Positions 54,938-64,000 of a stretch of 64,000 bases of DNA are shown here, piece after piece. Source of the stretch: Modicisalibacter coralii (GTDB taxonomy: Bacteria; Pseudomonadota; Gammaproteobacteria; Pseudomonadales; Halomonadaceae). The stretch covers positions 62,001 to 126,000 of the forward strand of contig NZ_QWBW01000006.1 in the NCBI RefSeq assembly GCF_004117855.1, in the 5' to 3' direction. Numbering within the stretch: the stretch's first letter is position 1; the number at the start of each line of letters is the position of its first letter. Made by a program: the position numbers and the translations under genes. The notes under the pieces were generated by a model. The model worked only from the letters and a program-made list of their open reading frames with translations, was not told the origin of the DNA and ran no database searches.

Positions 54938-57223
54938 TCAACGACTCGCCATCGGCTCGCGCGCGCCGCCGGCCAGCAGGAAGGCGTCGCGGGCGGCGAA
55001 CAGGTACCACAAGGCCTCGAGCAGTGCCGAGGCACTACGCTTGCGGTTACCGCCGAGCAGTGCCAGCAGGTGACCCCGCAGGTCCATCGCCCACTCGGCG
55101 CTCTCCTGGTCGAGACGCACCGCCAGTGCCGCCAGCGACGCCGCCAGCCAGACCCGCAATTCGCCATCGACCTCACCGGCATCCGGCTCCAGCCACTGCC
55201 AGGCCCGCCGGGCCAGCGTGGCCAGCTCGTCGTGGGCCAGGTGGGTGGCCAGCGTGGCCAGCGGCAGGTCGGGCACGGCCGAGAACCAGTAGCGCTGCCC
55301 GAGGCGACGCCCGGTGTCGGGATCGACCAGGGCGGCGAACCAGGCGGTCAGCGGCATCGCCTCATCCCCTTCCACGCTCAACCGCCGCACGCCAAGCCGC
55401 ACCGGCCGCCCCCGATGACGGATGGCGATATCCCCGACGGGTTGGGCATCGTCGGCCAGCTCCTTCAGGGTCCGACGTGACCCGTCGAACGCGACGCGAC
55501 TGTTGGCCTGGGCCTGGGCCACCCAAAGGTCCCCCGCGGCCCCCAGGTAACGACGGGCTGCCGAGGAGGGGCAGCGCGGCAGGAAGTGTCGGCGCAACGC
55601 CCCCTCCTCCGCGACCTCGACCAGCTTCTCCGTCTCGCCCGCCGACTGGCGGTGCGCCGGCCAAGGCGCCACCTGAGCGAGATCGTCACCGTTCAGGGCG
55701 ATGGCCGGCAAGCGCCAGTCGCTGCCCTTGAGCGGTGCCGTGCGCGACCAGAGCATGCCCCGGGGCGGCTCGACGAAAGCCGTCGACGACGTCGACGGCA
55801 GTGCCATCAGCCCGGCGACCCTGGCTCGCTGATGATCGAGAGGCAGGCCCAGCAGCGGCCAGGCGGTCTCCAGATTGGCAAAGCCGCCGACGCGCTCGCG
55901 CAACTGGTCGAAGACCGCCGCCAGGGTCCGCCCCTGCCCCAGCAGGCTGCGCGACAACGCGCGCCAGCGCTGGGCCGACGGGCCCGGCTGCCAGTCCAGC
56001 GGTTCGCCGACGAACGACGAGTCCTCGTCGTTCACCGCCAGCGAGCGACTGACCAGCGCCTGACGGTCGGCGAGCCGCAGATCCTCGGGGACCTGCTGGC
56101 CGTGCGACACGTAGTGCAGGCACAGCTCGTGACGGATGGCGATGTCGAGCACCGCGCCCAGCCGCGGCGCCTCGTCGACCTTGGTGAGAATCGCCCCGTA
56201 CAGCGGCGCCCCGGCGGCCCGCGAGGCACGCTGATAGGTGACCACCACGTCTTCCAGCGTCTCGCCGTGGCTGGCCGCATTGAGCAACAGCAGACGTCGC
56301 ACCGGGCGCGGCGTTCCGCCGAGCCGCGCCACCTGGTCGACCAGACGCTGGTCGCGCTGGCTCATGCCGACGGTATCGATGATCACCAGCCGCTTGTCGG
56401 CGAGCGTTTCCAGCAGCTCGCCCAGCGGCGCCTCGGCGTCGAGGGCATGGACCTCGGCCCCCAGCAAGCGCGCATAGATGCGCAACTGTTCATGGGCACC
56501 GATCCGGTAGCTGTCGGTGGTGACCAGCGCCACGCTGCCGGCCCCGTGACGCATCACGTAGCGCGCCGCCAGCTTGGCGGTGGTGGTGGTCTTGCCCACG
56601 CCGGTGGGCCCGAGCAGGGCGAAGACACCGCCCTCGTCGAGCAGGCGCCGCTCGTCGTCGAGCACCGCCAGACGCGTGGCGAGTTGCCGCTCGAGCCAGG
56701 CCAGGGCCTCGCTGCCGTCGGCGTGAATCAGTTCCACGGGCAGCGAATCGAGCAGCTCGCGGGCCAGGGCGTTGCCGTAGCCGGCGGCCTGCAGCCGCCG
56801 GTTGAGCCGCCGGCGATTGTCCTCCTGGCCGTTGCCCTGGGCCGCCGCCTGGCCGACCAGCAGCGAGCGCAGATCCTGCATCTCGCCGAGCAAGCGTTCG
56901 GTGAATGCCGAGAAATCCGCCGGCGCGCCCCCGGTGGGGGCGGCCGGCGGTTCGGGCGGCCGTGGCGCGGCGGGAGCGCGTTCCGGGGCAGCCGCGGGCG
57001 GTTCGACACCCCGGCCGGCCGGCGGTGAAGGACGCACCGCAGCCGGCGGTGCCGAGCGGGTCTCGGCCGGCGGCGTCGGCGGCATCTCCTCGGCCAGGGC
57101 CAGGATCTCGACACCTTCGTCGACCCGGCGGTTGGCCAGGATCAGGGCATCGTCGCCCAGTGCCGCGCGTACCTGACGCATGGCGTCACGGCTGTTGGCT
57201 CCGATGAATCGCTGTACGCTCAT
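54938..57223 (-). CDS. flhF: Flagellar SRP-type GTPase FlhF with long C-terminal extension
   Basis: 761 residues, against the usual 370-490. The first about 400 residues are standard FlhF: B domain (MSVQRFIGANSRDAM...), Pro/Ala-rich linker (45-100), N domain (about 105-195) and G domain with P-loop GPTGVGKTTTT (205-215), DSYRIGAHEQL (237-247), G3 IIDTVGMSQRD (281-291) and G4 TKVD (347-350). Residues from about 405 to 761 form an added region I do not recognise (for example WRLPAIALNGDDLAQV and, near the end, ASALLEALWYLFAARDAFLLAGG). FlhF places the polar flagellum. It overlaps flhA by 4 bp. Confidence 0.9.
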   Translation of the reverse strand: MSVQRFIGANSRDAMRQVRAALGDDALILANRRVDEGVEILALAEEMPPTPPAETRSAPPAAVRPSPPAGRGVEPPAAAPERAPAAPRPPEPPAAPTGGAPADFSAFTERLLGEMQDLRSLLVGQAAAQGNGQEDNRRRLNRRLQAAGYGNALARELLDSLPVELIHADGSEALAWLERQLATRLAVLDDERRLLDEGGVFALLGPTGVGKTTTTAKLAARYVMRHGAGSVALVTTDSYRIGAHEQLRIYARLLGAEVHALDAEAPLGELLETLADKRLVIIDTVGMSQRDQRLVDQVARLGGTPRPVRRLLLLNAASHGETLEDVVVTYQRASRAAGAPLYGAILTKVDEAPRLGAVLDIAIRHELCLHYVSHGQQVPEDLRLADRQALVSRSLAVNDEDSSFVGEPLDWQPGPSAQRWRALSRSLLGQGRTLAAVFDQLRERVGGFANLETAWPLLGLPLDHQRARVAGLMALPSTSSTAFVEPPRGMLWSRTAPLKGSDWRLPAIALNGDDLAQVAPWPAHRQSAGETEKLVEVAEEGALRRHFLPRCPSSAARRYLGAAGDLWVAQAQANSRVAFDGSRRTLKELADDAQPVGDIAIRHRGRPVRLGVRRLSVEGDEAMPLTAWFAALVDPDTGRRLGQRYWFSAVPDLPLATLATHLAHDELATLARRAWQWLEPDAGEVDGELRVWLAASLAALAVRLDQESAEWAMDLRGHLLALLGGNRKRSASALLEALWYLFAARDAFLLAGGAREPMASR

Positions 57224-59301
57224 TGACGGCCTCCGACCAGCGTGGTGACTCGAATCGTCCGGTCATCCGGAATCTCGGCCTGCGACATCACCACGAGATG
57301 ACGCAGACGACGGCGCAGGAATCGCGCCAGCAAGGCGCGCAAGCCGTGCGGAACGACCAGCACCGTGGGTTCGCCGAGTGCCTCCTGACGCGAGACGGCG
57401 GCTTCGGTCTGGGTCATCAGGGTATCGGCCAGCCCCGGCTCGATGGCCCCGCCGCCGTTCATCGCCTGGCTCAGCACCTGTTCGAGGTTGGCATCGAGAC
57501 CGATCACGTGCAATTCGCCCTGCCCCGGGAACCACTGCTGGGTGATCGCCCGGCCCAGCGCCGCGCGGACCACCGCGGTCAGATCGTGGGCATCGCTCTG
57601 CGGCGTGGCATGTTCCGCCAGGGTATCGAGAATGGTGCGCATGTCGCGAATCGACACCTCCTCCTCGAGCAGATTCTGCAGGATGCGTTGCAGGGTGGTC
57701 AGCGAGACCAGCTTGGGCACCACGTCCTCGACCAGCGCCTTGTTCTCCTCGCCGAGCTTGTCGAGCAGTTGCTGGACCTCGTGGCGACCCAGCATGTCGC
57801 CGGCATGGCGATGCAGCAGATGGTTGAGATGGGTGGCCGCCACGGTGCCGGCATCGACCACGGTATAACCGTAGACCTGCGCCTGTTCGCGCTGGCCGCC
57901 GTCGATCCACACCGCCGGCAGACCGAAGGCCGGGTCCTCGGTGGGCGTGCCCTCCAGGTGGCCGGAGACCTGGCCGGGATCGATCGCCAGCCATTTTCCG
58001 GGGTAGGCCTCGGCGCGACCGATCTCGACCCCCTTGAGGGTGATCACGTAGGTATTGGGGCCGAGCTCCAGATTGTCGCGAATGTGCACCACCGGCGGCA
58101 GGAAGCCGACCTCCTGGGCGAACTTCTTGCGCACGCTCTTGATTCGCCCCAACAGTTCCCCATCCTGGCGGTGATCGACCAGCGGGATCAGGCGATGGCC
58201 GACCTCGAGCCCCAGGGTATCGACCAGTTGCACGTCGTCCCAACTGGCCTCGGGCGCCTCGGGGGCCGGCGGTGGCTCGCGGTTGACCGTCTCCTCGGCG
58301 AGCTTGTTGTCGCGGTGGCGGACCATCCACCAGGCCAGCACCCCCAGCACCGAACTGAACAGCAGGAAGACCAGGTTGGGCATGCCCGGCACCAGCCCCA
58401 GCAGCCCCATCACGCAGGCGGCGAGCACCAGCACCTGGGGGTTGTTGAACAACTGGGAGATCATCTGCTGGCCGACGTCCTGGTCGGTATTGACCCGCGA
58501 CACGGTGACACCCGCCGCCGTCGAGATCACCAGCGCGGGGATCTGGGCCACCAGGCCGTCGCCGATGGTCAGCAGCGCATAGGTGCGCGCGGCGTTGCCG
58601 AAGCTCATGTCGTGCTGCAGCACGCCGATCAGCAGCCCGCCGATCAGGTTGACCACCATGATGATCAGCCCGGCCACGGCATCGCCGCGCACGAACTTGC
58701 TGGCGCCGTCCATCGAGCCGTAGAAATCGGATTCCTGGGCGATCTCGGCACGCCGCTGCTTGGCGTCCTCCTCGCCGATCAGCCCGGCGTTGAGATCGGC
58801 ATCGATGGCCATCTGCTTGCCGGGCATGGAGTCGAGGGTGAAACGGGCGCCGACCTCGGCGATACGCCCGGCGCCCTTGGTGATGACCATGAAGTTGATG
58901 ATCACCAGGATCAGGAACACCACCAGGCCCACCGCGAAGTTGCCGCCGATCAGGAACTCGCCGAACGCCTCGATCACCTTGCCCGCGGCGTCGCCGCCCT
59001 CGTCGCCGTTCATCAGCACCACACGGGTCGAGGCCACGTTCAGCGACAGTCGCAGCAAGGTAGTGAACAGCAATACCGCCGGGAAGGCCGCGAAATCCAG
59101 CGGCTTCTGGGTGAACATGCTCACCAGCAGCACCATGATCGACATGGCGATGTTGAAGGTGAAGAACATGTCGAGGGCGAACGGCGGCAACGGCAGGATC
59201 ATCATCGACAGGATCATGACGATGAGGACCGGACCGGCCAGCAACTTCATCTGGGTGTTGCCCAGCCAGCTCTGGCGCCCCAGGGTGTCCATCAGACTCA
59301 T
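57220..59301 (-). CDS. flhA: Flagellar export-gate protein FlhA
   Basis: 693 residues, the normal length. Eight membrane helices (about 1-330) with the conserved FHIPEP-type loop (GGNFAVGLVVFLILVIINFMVITKGAGRIAEVGARFTLDSMPGKQMAID, about 117-165), then a soluble C-terminal domain (about 360-693) that binds chaperone-substrate complexes. Forms the nonameric ring of the type III export gate. It overlaps flhB by 4 bp. Confidence 0.97.
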   Translation of the reverse strand: MSLMDTLGRQSWLGNTQMKLLAGPVLIVMILSMMILPLPPFALDMFFTFNIAMSIMVLLVSMFTQKPLDFAAFPAVLLFTTLLRLSLNVASTRVVLMNGDEGGDAAGKVIEAFGEFLIGGNFAVGLVVFLILVIINFMVITKGAGRIAEVGARFTLDSMPGKQMAIDADLNAGLIGEEDAKQRRAEIAQESDFYGSMDGASKFVRGDAVAGLIIMVVNLIGGLLIGVLQHDMSFGNAARTYALLTIGDGLVAQIPALVISTAAGVTVSRVNTDQDVGQQMISQLFNNPQVLVLAACVMGLLGLVPGMPNLVFLLFSSVLGVLAWWMVRHRDNKLAEETVNREPPPAPEAPEASWDDVQLVDTLGLEVGHRLIPLVDHRQDGELLGRIKSVRKKFAQEVGFLPPVVHIRDNLELGPNTYVITLKGVEIGRAEAYPGKWLAIDPGQVSGHLEGTPTEDPAFGLPAVWIDGGQREQAQVYGYTVVDAGTVAATHLNHLLHRHAGDMLGRHEVQQLLDKLGEENKALVEDVVPKLVSLTTLQRILQNLLEEEVSIRDMRTILDTLAEHATPQSDAHDLTAVVRAALGRAITQQWFPGQGELHVIGLDANLEQVLSQAMNGGGAIEPGLADTLMTQTEAAVSRQEALGEPTVLVVPHGLRALLARFLRRRLRHLVVMSQAEIPDDRTIRVTTLVGGRQ

Positions 59302-60464
59302 TGCGTTTCCTCGTGGGACGAAGCGGCATCAGGGCCGACCGCCAGATCGTCGGGAATGGGCAGATCGCGCGGCGGTACGGGCATCTCACCGCCCTCGCGA
59401 CGGACCTGATGCAGGCGGAACGCCCAGGCCATGACCTCGGCGACGGCCGTGTAAAGGGCGACCGGGATCTCCCGGTCGAGATCCACGTGACGGTACAGCG
59501 CTCGCGCCAGCGGCGGCGCCTCGAGGCGCGGGATCCGATGCTCGTCGCCGATCTCGCGGATGCGCGCGGCCACGGCATCGGCGCCCTTGGCGATCACCCG
59601 CGGCGCGCCCATCTCGCCGTCGCGGTAGCTCAGCGCCACCGCGTAATGCGTGGGGTTGGTGACGATCACGTCGGCCTCGGGCAACTTGCTCATCATGCGT
59701 CCGCGGGCCATGGCCTGCTGCTGCTGGCGGATCCGCCCCTTGATCTGCGGGTCGCCCTCGGATTCCTTGTGCTCCTTCTTGATCTCGTCCTTGGTCATGC
59801 GCAGCTGCTTGTTGTGGCTCCACAGCTGGTAGGGCACGTCGATCAACACCACCACGATCAGGGACAACACGATCAGGCCGCAACAGACCGCCGCCAGCCG
59901 CAGCGCATGGAACAGCGCCTGCTCGACGGGCTGATCCATCAGGGCCAGCAGCTCGCCTCGCTTGAGCCATAGAAACGTTGCCGCGACGCTGCCCGTGAGC
60001 ACCGACTTGGCGATCGCCTTGGCGAGTTCGGTCAGCGCCTGGGACGAGACCATGCGCTTGAGGCCCTTGCCGGGATTGAGCTTGGAGAGCTGGGGCTTGA
60101 GCGACTTGCCGGAAATCAGCCAGCCACCCAGCAATGCCGGCGACACCGCGGCCACCACGGTGAGCAGCAGAAACAGCGGCAACACGGCTTCCAGGGAATG
60201 CGTGCCCAGGGCCCACAGGTGGGCCATCATGCGCGTGGTGTCGAAGGCAATGCCGCGGTCGAAGAGGAAGGCCTGCTCCATCATCGCGCCCAGGTCGTCG
60301 TAGAGCAGCGAGCCCATCGACCACAGGCCACCGACCCCGGCGAGCAGCATCATGAAGGTGGCGAGTTCGCGCGAGCGCGCGATCTGGCCCTCTTCACGCG
60401 CCTTTTCCTGGCGTCGTGGTGTCGGGTCTTCGGTCTTTTCTTCGTCGCTGCTATCGTCGGCCAT
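59298..60464 (-). CDS. flhB: Flagellar export-gate and specificity-switch protein FlhB
   Basis: 388 residues from ATG 60464 (MADDSSDEEKTEDPTPRRQEKAREEGQIARS). Four membrane helices and a C-terminal cytoplasmic domain with the autocleavage motif NPTHYAVAL (about 270). Cleavage after N switches export from rod/hook to filament proteins. First gene of flhB-flhA-flhF-flhG-like-flhE, after a terminator that separates it from cheZ. Confidence 0.96.
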   Translation of the reverse strand: MADDSSDEEKTEDPTPRRQEKAREEGQIARSRELATFMMLLAGVGGLWSMGSLLYDDLGAMMEQAFLFDRGIAFDTTRMMAHLWALGTHSLEAVLPLFLLLTVVAAVSPALLGGWLISGKSLKPQLSKLNPGKGLKRMVSSQALTELAKAIAKSVLTGSVAATFLWLKRGELLALMDQPVEQALFHALRLAAVCCGLIVLSLIVVVLIDVPYQLWSHNKQLRMTKDEIKKEHKESEGDPQIKGRIRQQQQAMARGRMMSKLPEADVIVTNPTHYAVALSYRDGEMGAPRVIAKGADAVAARIREIGDEHRIPRLEAPPLARALYRHVDLDREIPVALYTAVAEVMAWAFRLHQVRREGGEMPVPPRDLPIPDDLAVGPDAASSHEETQ

Positions 60465-60538
60465 GATCTCCACGCCGTGCATCGGCCACACATCGGTCGA
60501 GGCTTATTCTGCGCGGGGGGCGTTGTCGACGAACAGCG

Positions 60539-60580
60539 AAAAAGCGCGACGAATCGGACGTTAATCCACGATTGTCGCGC
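60539..60580 (-). terminator. Intrinsic terminator between cheZ and flhB
   Basis: Minus-strand stem GCGCGACAATCG/CGATTCGTCGCGC (12 bp plus one bulge) with a 12-nt loop, followed by TTTTT (60543-60539). It ends transcription about 110 nt past cheZ, so flhB should have its own promoter. Confidence 0.75.
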
Positions 60581-60689
60581 ACACGGAGGGGAGCGCAAAG
60601 GGGGCACAAACCGGCAGGAACCGACGCGCCCCTACCGGTACGCGGGCCGGGTCGCCCTGACCGGGCACCCCGCCAGCGACGCGGAAACC

Positions 60690-61352
60690 CTAGAACCCTA
60701 GCGAATCCAGCAGGTCGTCCACCTGATCCTGACTGTTGACCACGTCCTCGCCCTCGGGCTTGATCTGCGGGCCGTTGAGCAACGACTGGCTGCGCTCGTT
60801 TTCCATGGACCGGCGCAGCTCCTGACGATCCTGGCTGTCGGGAACGCTGTCGAGCAGGACCTGGACCAGTTGATGCTCGATCTCGCGGACCATGTCCATC
60901 ATGCGCTTGATCACCTGGCCGGTCAGGTCCTGGAAATCCTGGGCCATCATGATCTCGAACAGTTCGGCGTTGGTCGCCTTGGTCTGTGCCGGGACATCGC
61001 TGAGGTAGTTGCGCGTGTCCTGAACCAGCGCCTTGGCCTCGTCGAGCTCCTTGGGCTCGGCGAACCACTCCGCCCAGCGGGCATCGAGTTCGGTCGCCCG
61101 GGCCTCGAGCGCTTCCTGCAGCGGCTGGGCGCGGTCGATGGCGTTGAGCGCCCGCTCGGCGGCCTGCTCGGTCATCGAGGCGACATAGCTGAGACGATCG
61201 CGGGCATCGGGAATCGCTTCCGCGGCCTTTTCGATCTCCTTGTCGAGACCCAGTTCGCGCATGCTGTCACGCAGCATGCGAGTCAGTTGACCGATTCGCT
61301 GGACCAGATCGTCGCCGCCCTGCGTTCCGGTGTGCTGTGCTTCAGCACTCAT
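60690..61352 (-). CDS. cheZ: CheY-P phosphatase CheZ
   Basis: 220 residues, nearly all helical as in CheZ. The catalytic region is the conserved [16 protein letters not shown] (about 131-146), with the Gln that drives dephosphorylation of CheY. The C-terminal helix [12 protein letters not shown] is the CheY-docking peptide. It lies 25 bp after cheY. Confidence 0.95.
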   Translation of the reverse strand: MSAEAQHTGTQGGDDLVQRIGQLTRMLRDSMRELGLDKEIEKAAEAIPDARDRLSYVASMTEQAAERALNAIDRAQPLQEALEARATELDARWAEWFAEPKELDEAKALVQDTRNYLSDVPAQTKATNAELFEIMMAQDFQDLTGQVIKRMMDMVREIEHQLVQVLLDSVPDSQDRQELRRSMENERSQSLLNGPQIKPEGEDVVNSQDQVDDLLDSLGF

Positions 61353-61377
61353 GGCTCACCCTCCTTCACAATTATGC

Positions 61378-61767
61378 TTATTTGCCCAGTTTCTCGAAGA
61401 TCTTGTTGAGCTTTTCTTCCAGGGTGGCCGCCGTGAACGGCTTGACGACGTAACCATTGGCGCCGGCCTGCGCGGCGGCGATGATGTTCTCCTTCTTGGC
61501 TTCGGCGGTGACCATCAGTACCGGCAGCGATTTCAGCGCGTCATCGGCCCGGATCTGCTTGAGCATCTCGAGGCCGTCGAGATTGGGCATGTTCCAGTCG
61601 GACACCACGAATTCGAAACCGCCGCCGCGCAACTTGCCCAGCGCGTCCTGGCCGTCTTCGGCCTCCTCGACATTGTTGTAACCCAGTTCCTTGAGCAGGC
61701 TGCGCACGATACGCCGCATGGTGGGAAAGTCATCGACCACCAGAATGCTCATGTTCTTGTCGGACAT
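61378..61767 (-). CDS. cheY: Chemotaxis response regulator CheY
   Basis: 129 residues, a single receiver domain. Acidic pocket DDFPTMRR (11-18), phosphoacceptor Asp near 57 in [13 protein letters not shown], Thr near 87 ([10 protein letters not shown]) and Lys near 109 in VKPFTAATL. Phosphorylated by CheA, it binds the flagellar motor switch. It lies 45 bp after the chemoreceptor gene. Confidence 0.97.
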   Translation of the reverse strand: MSDKNMSILVVDDFPTMRRIVRSLLKELGYNNVEEAEDGQDALGKLRGGGFEFVVSDWNMPNLDGLEMLKQIRADDALKSLPVLMVTAEAKKENIIAAAQAGANGYVVKPFTAATLEEKLNKIFEKLGK

Positions 61768-61812
61768 CGTCGTTCCTCGTCTTTCGTCGTCAATCGGATA
61801 TATCGGGTTGTG

Positions 61813-63510
61813 TCAGAATTCTTCCCAGTCGTTCTCGGCGGATACCGCGGAACGTGAGTCGATTCGTGGGGTGGCCGTCTGAGCGGTTTCGCTCGTCGCC
61901 GACGAACGCGGCAACGCGGCGGACTGCGCGACGCCGGCCGGCGTCGGGCCGGCGTTGGCCAGACGGAACAGTGCAACGGCCTGTTCGAGGCGGGTGGCCT
62001 GCTCCTCCAGCGAAGCGGCGGCCGCCGAGGCCTGCTGAACCAGCGCCGAATTCTGCTGGGTGACCTCGTCCATCTGCGTCACTGCCTGGCTGACCTGGTC
62101 GATGCCGTCGCTCTGCTCCTGCGAGGCGGCGGATATCTCGTCCATGATGTCGGTGACACGCTTCACCGAGGCGACCACCTCGCGCATCGTGTCGCCGGCC
62201 TCCTCGACCAGCGTCGACCCCTGCTCGACCTGGGCGACGGAGTTGTCGATCAGTTCCCGGATCTCCTTGGCGGCGGTGGCGCTGCGGCTGGCCAGGTTGC
62301 GTACCTCGCCGGCGACCACCGCGAAGCCGCGGCCCTGCTCGCCGGCCCGTGCCGCCTCCACCGACGCATTGAGCGCCAGGATGTTGGTCTGGAAGGCGAT
62401 CGAGTCGATCACGCCGGTGATGTCGGCGATCTGGCGCGAACTCGTCGAGATACCCTGCATGGTGTCGATCACCCGATCGACCACCTCGCCGCCATGTCCC
62501 GCGGTCGTCGAGGCATCGTTGGCGAGGGTGCTGGCCTGGCGGGCGTTGTCGGCGTTCTGCTTCACCGTGGCGGTCAGTTCTTCCATGCTGGCGGCGGTTT
62601 CCGCGATCGAAGCCGCCTGCTGTTCGGTACGCGACGACAGATCGGCATTGCCGCCGGCGATCTCGCGGGTGCCGGTATGAATGGAGCCGCTGCCCTCGCG
62701 CACCGTGCGAACGGTCGTCGCCAGCCCCTGCTGCATCTCGCGCATGGCGGCGAACAGCTGGCCGATCTCGTTGTTGCTCGACACCCGGATGTCACGGGAC
62801 AGATCGGCATTGGCGATCGCCTGGAAGTGCTCGACCGCCGCCTCGAGCGGACGCACGACCATCCGCGACAGACCGAAGCGCACCGCGACCAGCATCAGCA
62901 GGGCGAGAACCACGATGACCACGCCGATGATCTCGAACAGACGCACCTGATCATGGTAGGCGGTCATCAAGTCCTCACCGCGCACGTTGGCATAATGCAC
63001 GAAGTCGGTCATCGCCGTGTTGAGCGGCGTATCGTAGGTGTCGAGGCGTGTCTTGAGGTCGCGATAGGTCGTCACGTCACCGTCGGCGAGTGCCTGACGC
63101 TGCTTGTCCAGAATATCCAGGACGCTGCCGAAGTTGTCGACGACGGCCGCGCTGAGTTCACGCCCCTGCTCTGTCTTGGGCTGGGCCTTGAACGTCTCGA
63201 AACGAACGCGGGAACGCTCGAGCAGATCGCCGGCCTTGGCCACCTGAGTGGCGGCGCGCTCCGTCTTGCCCAGATACAGGGCGTTCGACGCGCCTTCCAG
63301 GGCGAGGTTGGCTCGCAGCTTGAGCACGTCGGCGCGGGAGATTTCACTCAGTTGCTTGACGTTGATCCGGTTGACGGTATCGATCGATGCCTCGGCACTG
63401 CGGTTGGCGGTATACGACAGCCCTTCCAGGATGAGGAAGAAGAGCCCGACACACACCAACACCGACGTCAGCAAGGCACTGATGGAAATATTGCCCAGTA
63501 GGCGCTTCAC
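61813..63510 (-). CDS. Methyl-accepting chemotaxis protein, Tar-like, with C-terminal pentapeptide
   Basis: 565 residues. First membrane helix 9-30, a periplasmic four-helix-bundle domain (about 35-185, Tar/Tsr type), second helix about 190-212, HAMP domain (about 213-265) and a signalling domain with the hairpin tip [38 protein letters not shown]. The last residues, DWEEF, correspond to the NWETF tether that docks CheR and CheB. The adjacent cheB and cheYZ fit an adaptation-competent receptor. Confidence 0.94.
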   Translation of the reverse strand: MKRLLGNISISALLTSVLVCVGLFFLILEGLSYTANRSAEASIDTVNRINVKQLSEISRADVLKLRANLALEGASNALYLGKTERAATQVAKAGDLLERSRVRFETFKAQPKTEQGRELSAAVVDNFGSVLDILDKQRQALADGDVTTYRDLKTRLDTYDTPLNTAMTDFVHYANVRGEDLMTAYHDQVRLFEIIGVVIVVLALLMLVAVRFGLSRMVVRPLEAAVEHFQAIANADLSRDIRVSSNNEIGQLFAAMREMQQGLATTVRTVREGSGSIHTGTREIAGGNADLSSRTEQQAASIAETAASMEELTATVKQNADNARQASTLANDASTTAGHGGEVVDRVIDTMQGISTSSRQIADITGVIDSIAFQTNILALNASVEAARAGEQGRGFAVVAGEVRNLASRSATAAKEIRELIDNSVAQVEQGSTLVEEAGDTMREVVASVKRVTDIMDEISAASQEQSDGIDQVSQAVTQMDEVTQQNSALVQQASAAAASLEEQATRLEQAVALFRLANAGPTPAGVAQSAALPRSSATSETAQTATPRIDSRSAVSAENDWEEF

Positions 63511-63547
63511 AATGCGGTCTCCCTGCTTTACTTGGAATAATGGCGGT

Positions 63548-64000
<453 letters not shown>

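Overview
The window is 64 kb of GC-rich chromosomal DNA from a free-living gammaproteobacterium. The gene set and protein sequences look most like the Halomonadaceae (Halomonas and relatives): the thrS-infC-rpmI-rplT-pheST-ihfA block, TRAP uptake, a CIO-type cytochrome bd operon, DUF2788/DUF2489 proteins and an FlhF-containing flagellar cluster. That placement is an inference from gene content, not from a marker-gene comparison.

Layout. 1-8.2 kb: a LysR regulator cut by the window edge, ppnN, a MioC-like flavodoxin with a small membrane protein, prpE, an ArsR-type regulator, sohB and an SCP2-domain protein. 7.9-15 kb: the translation operon, all on the minus strand, with its RNA control elements still legible: a tRNA-Thr anticodon-arm mimic before thrS, an AUC start for infC, a hairpin before rpmI, and an intrinsic terminator between rplT and pheS. 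15-21.5 kb: an OmpA-type lipoprotein with three calcium-binding repeats, an M20 amidohydrolase, a DASS-type anion transporter, a phasin-like small protein and an LrgA/LrgB pair. 21.7 kb: tRNA-Pro(GGG), followed by about 1.5 kb of gene-poor DNA. 23.4-29.8 kb: a TRAP transporter (dctMQP) downstream of a self-sufficient CYP116B-like P450, divergent from an IclR regulator. 30.0-30.2 kb: a small RNA of the CsrB/RsmZ type on the minus strand, with GGA motifs in hairpin loops. 30.5-33.5 kb: small orphan proteins, a gamma-carbonic-anhydrase-like protein and a GntR regulator.

34-42 kb is a purine-catabolism locus: a RutR-like TetR regulator divergent from xdhABC-guaD, with a perfect RutR-type operator between them, and a convergent adenine deaminase. 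42-48 kb is a cydABDC operon encoding a short-Q-loop bd oxidase and its assembly exporter. 48-53 kb holds a Ca2+/Na+ antiporter and pqiABC (envelope lipid transport). 53-64 kb is the flagellar/chemotaxis block, read on the minus strand: cheB (cut by the window edge), a Tar-like chemoreceptor, cheY, cheZ, flhB, flhA, a 761-residue flhF, a shortened FlhG-like protein without a P-loop, flhE and fliA.

Items most worth a second look are the CsrB/RsmZ-like RNA, the flhF/FlhG-like pair (FlhF with a C-terminal extension of about 340 residues next to an FlhG relative that keeps the DQAxxLR motif but has lost its ATPase signature), the thrS anticodon mimic, the P450-TRAP-IclR module with a 143-bp palindromic repeat in its control region, and the RutR-type operator on a purine operon.
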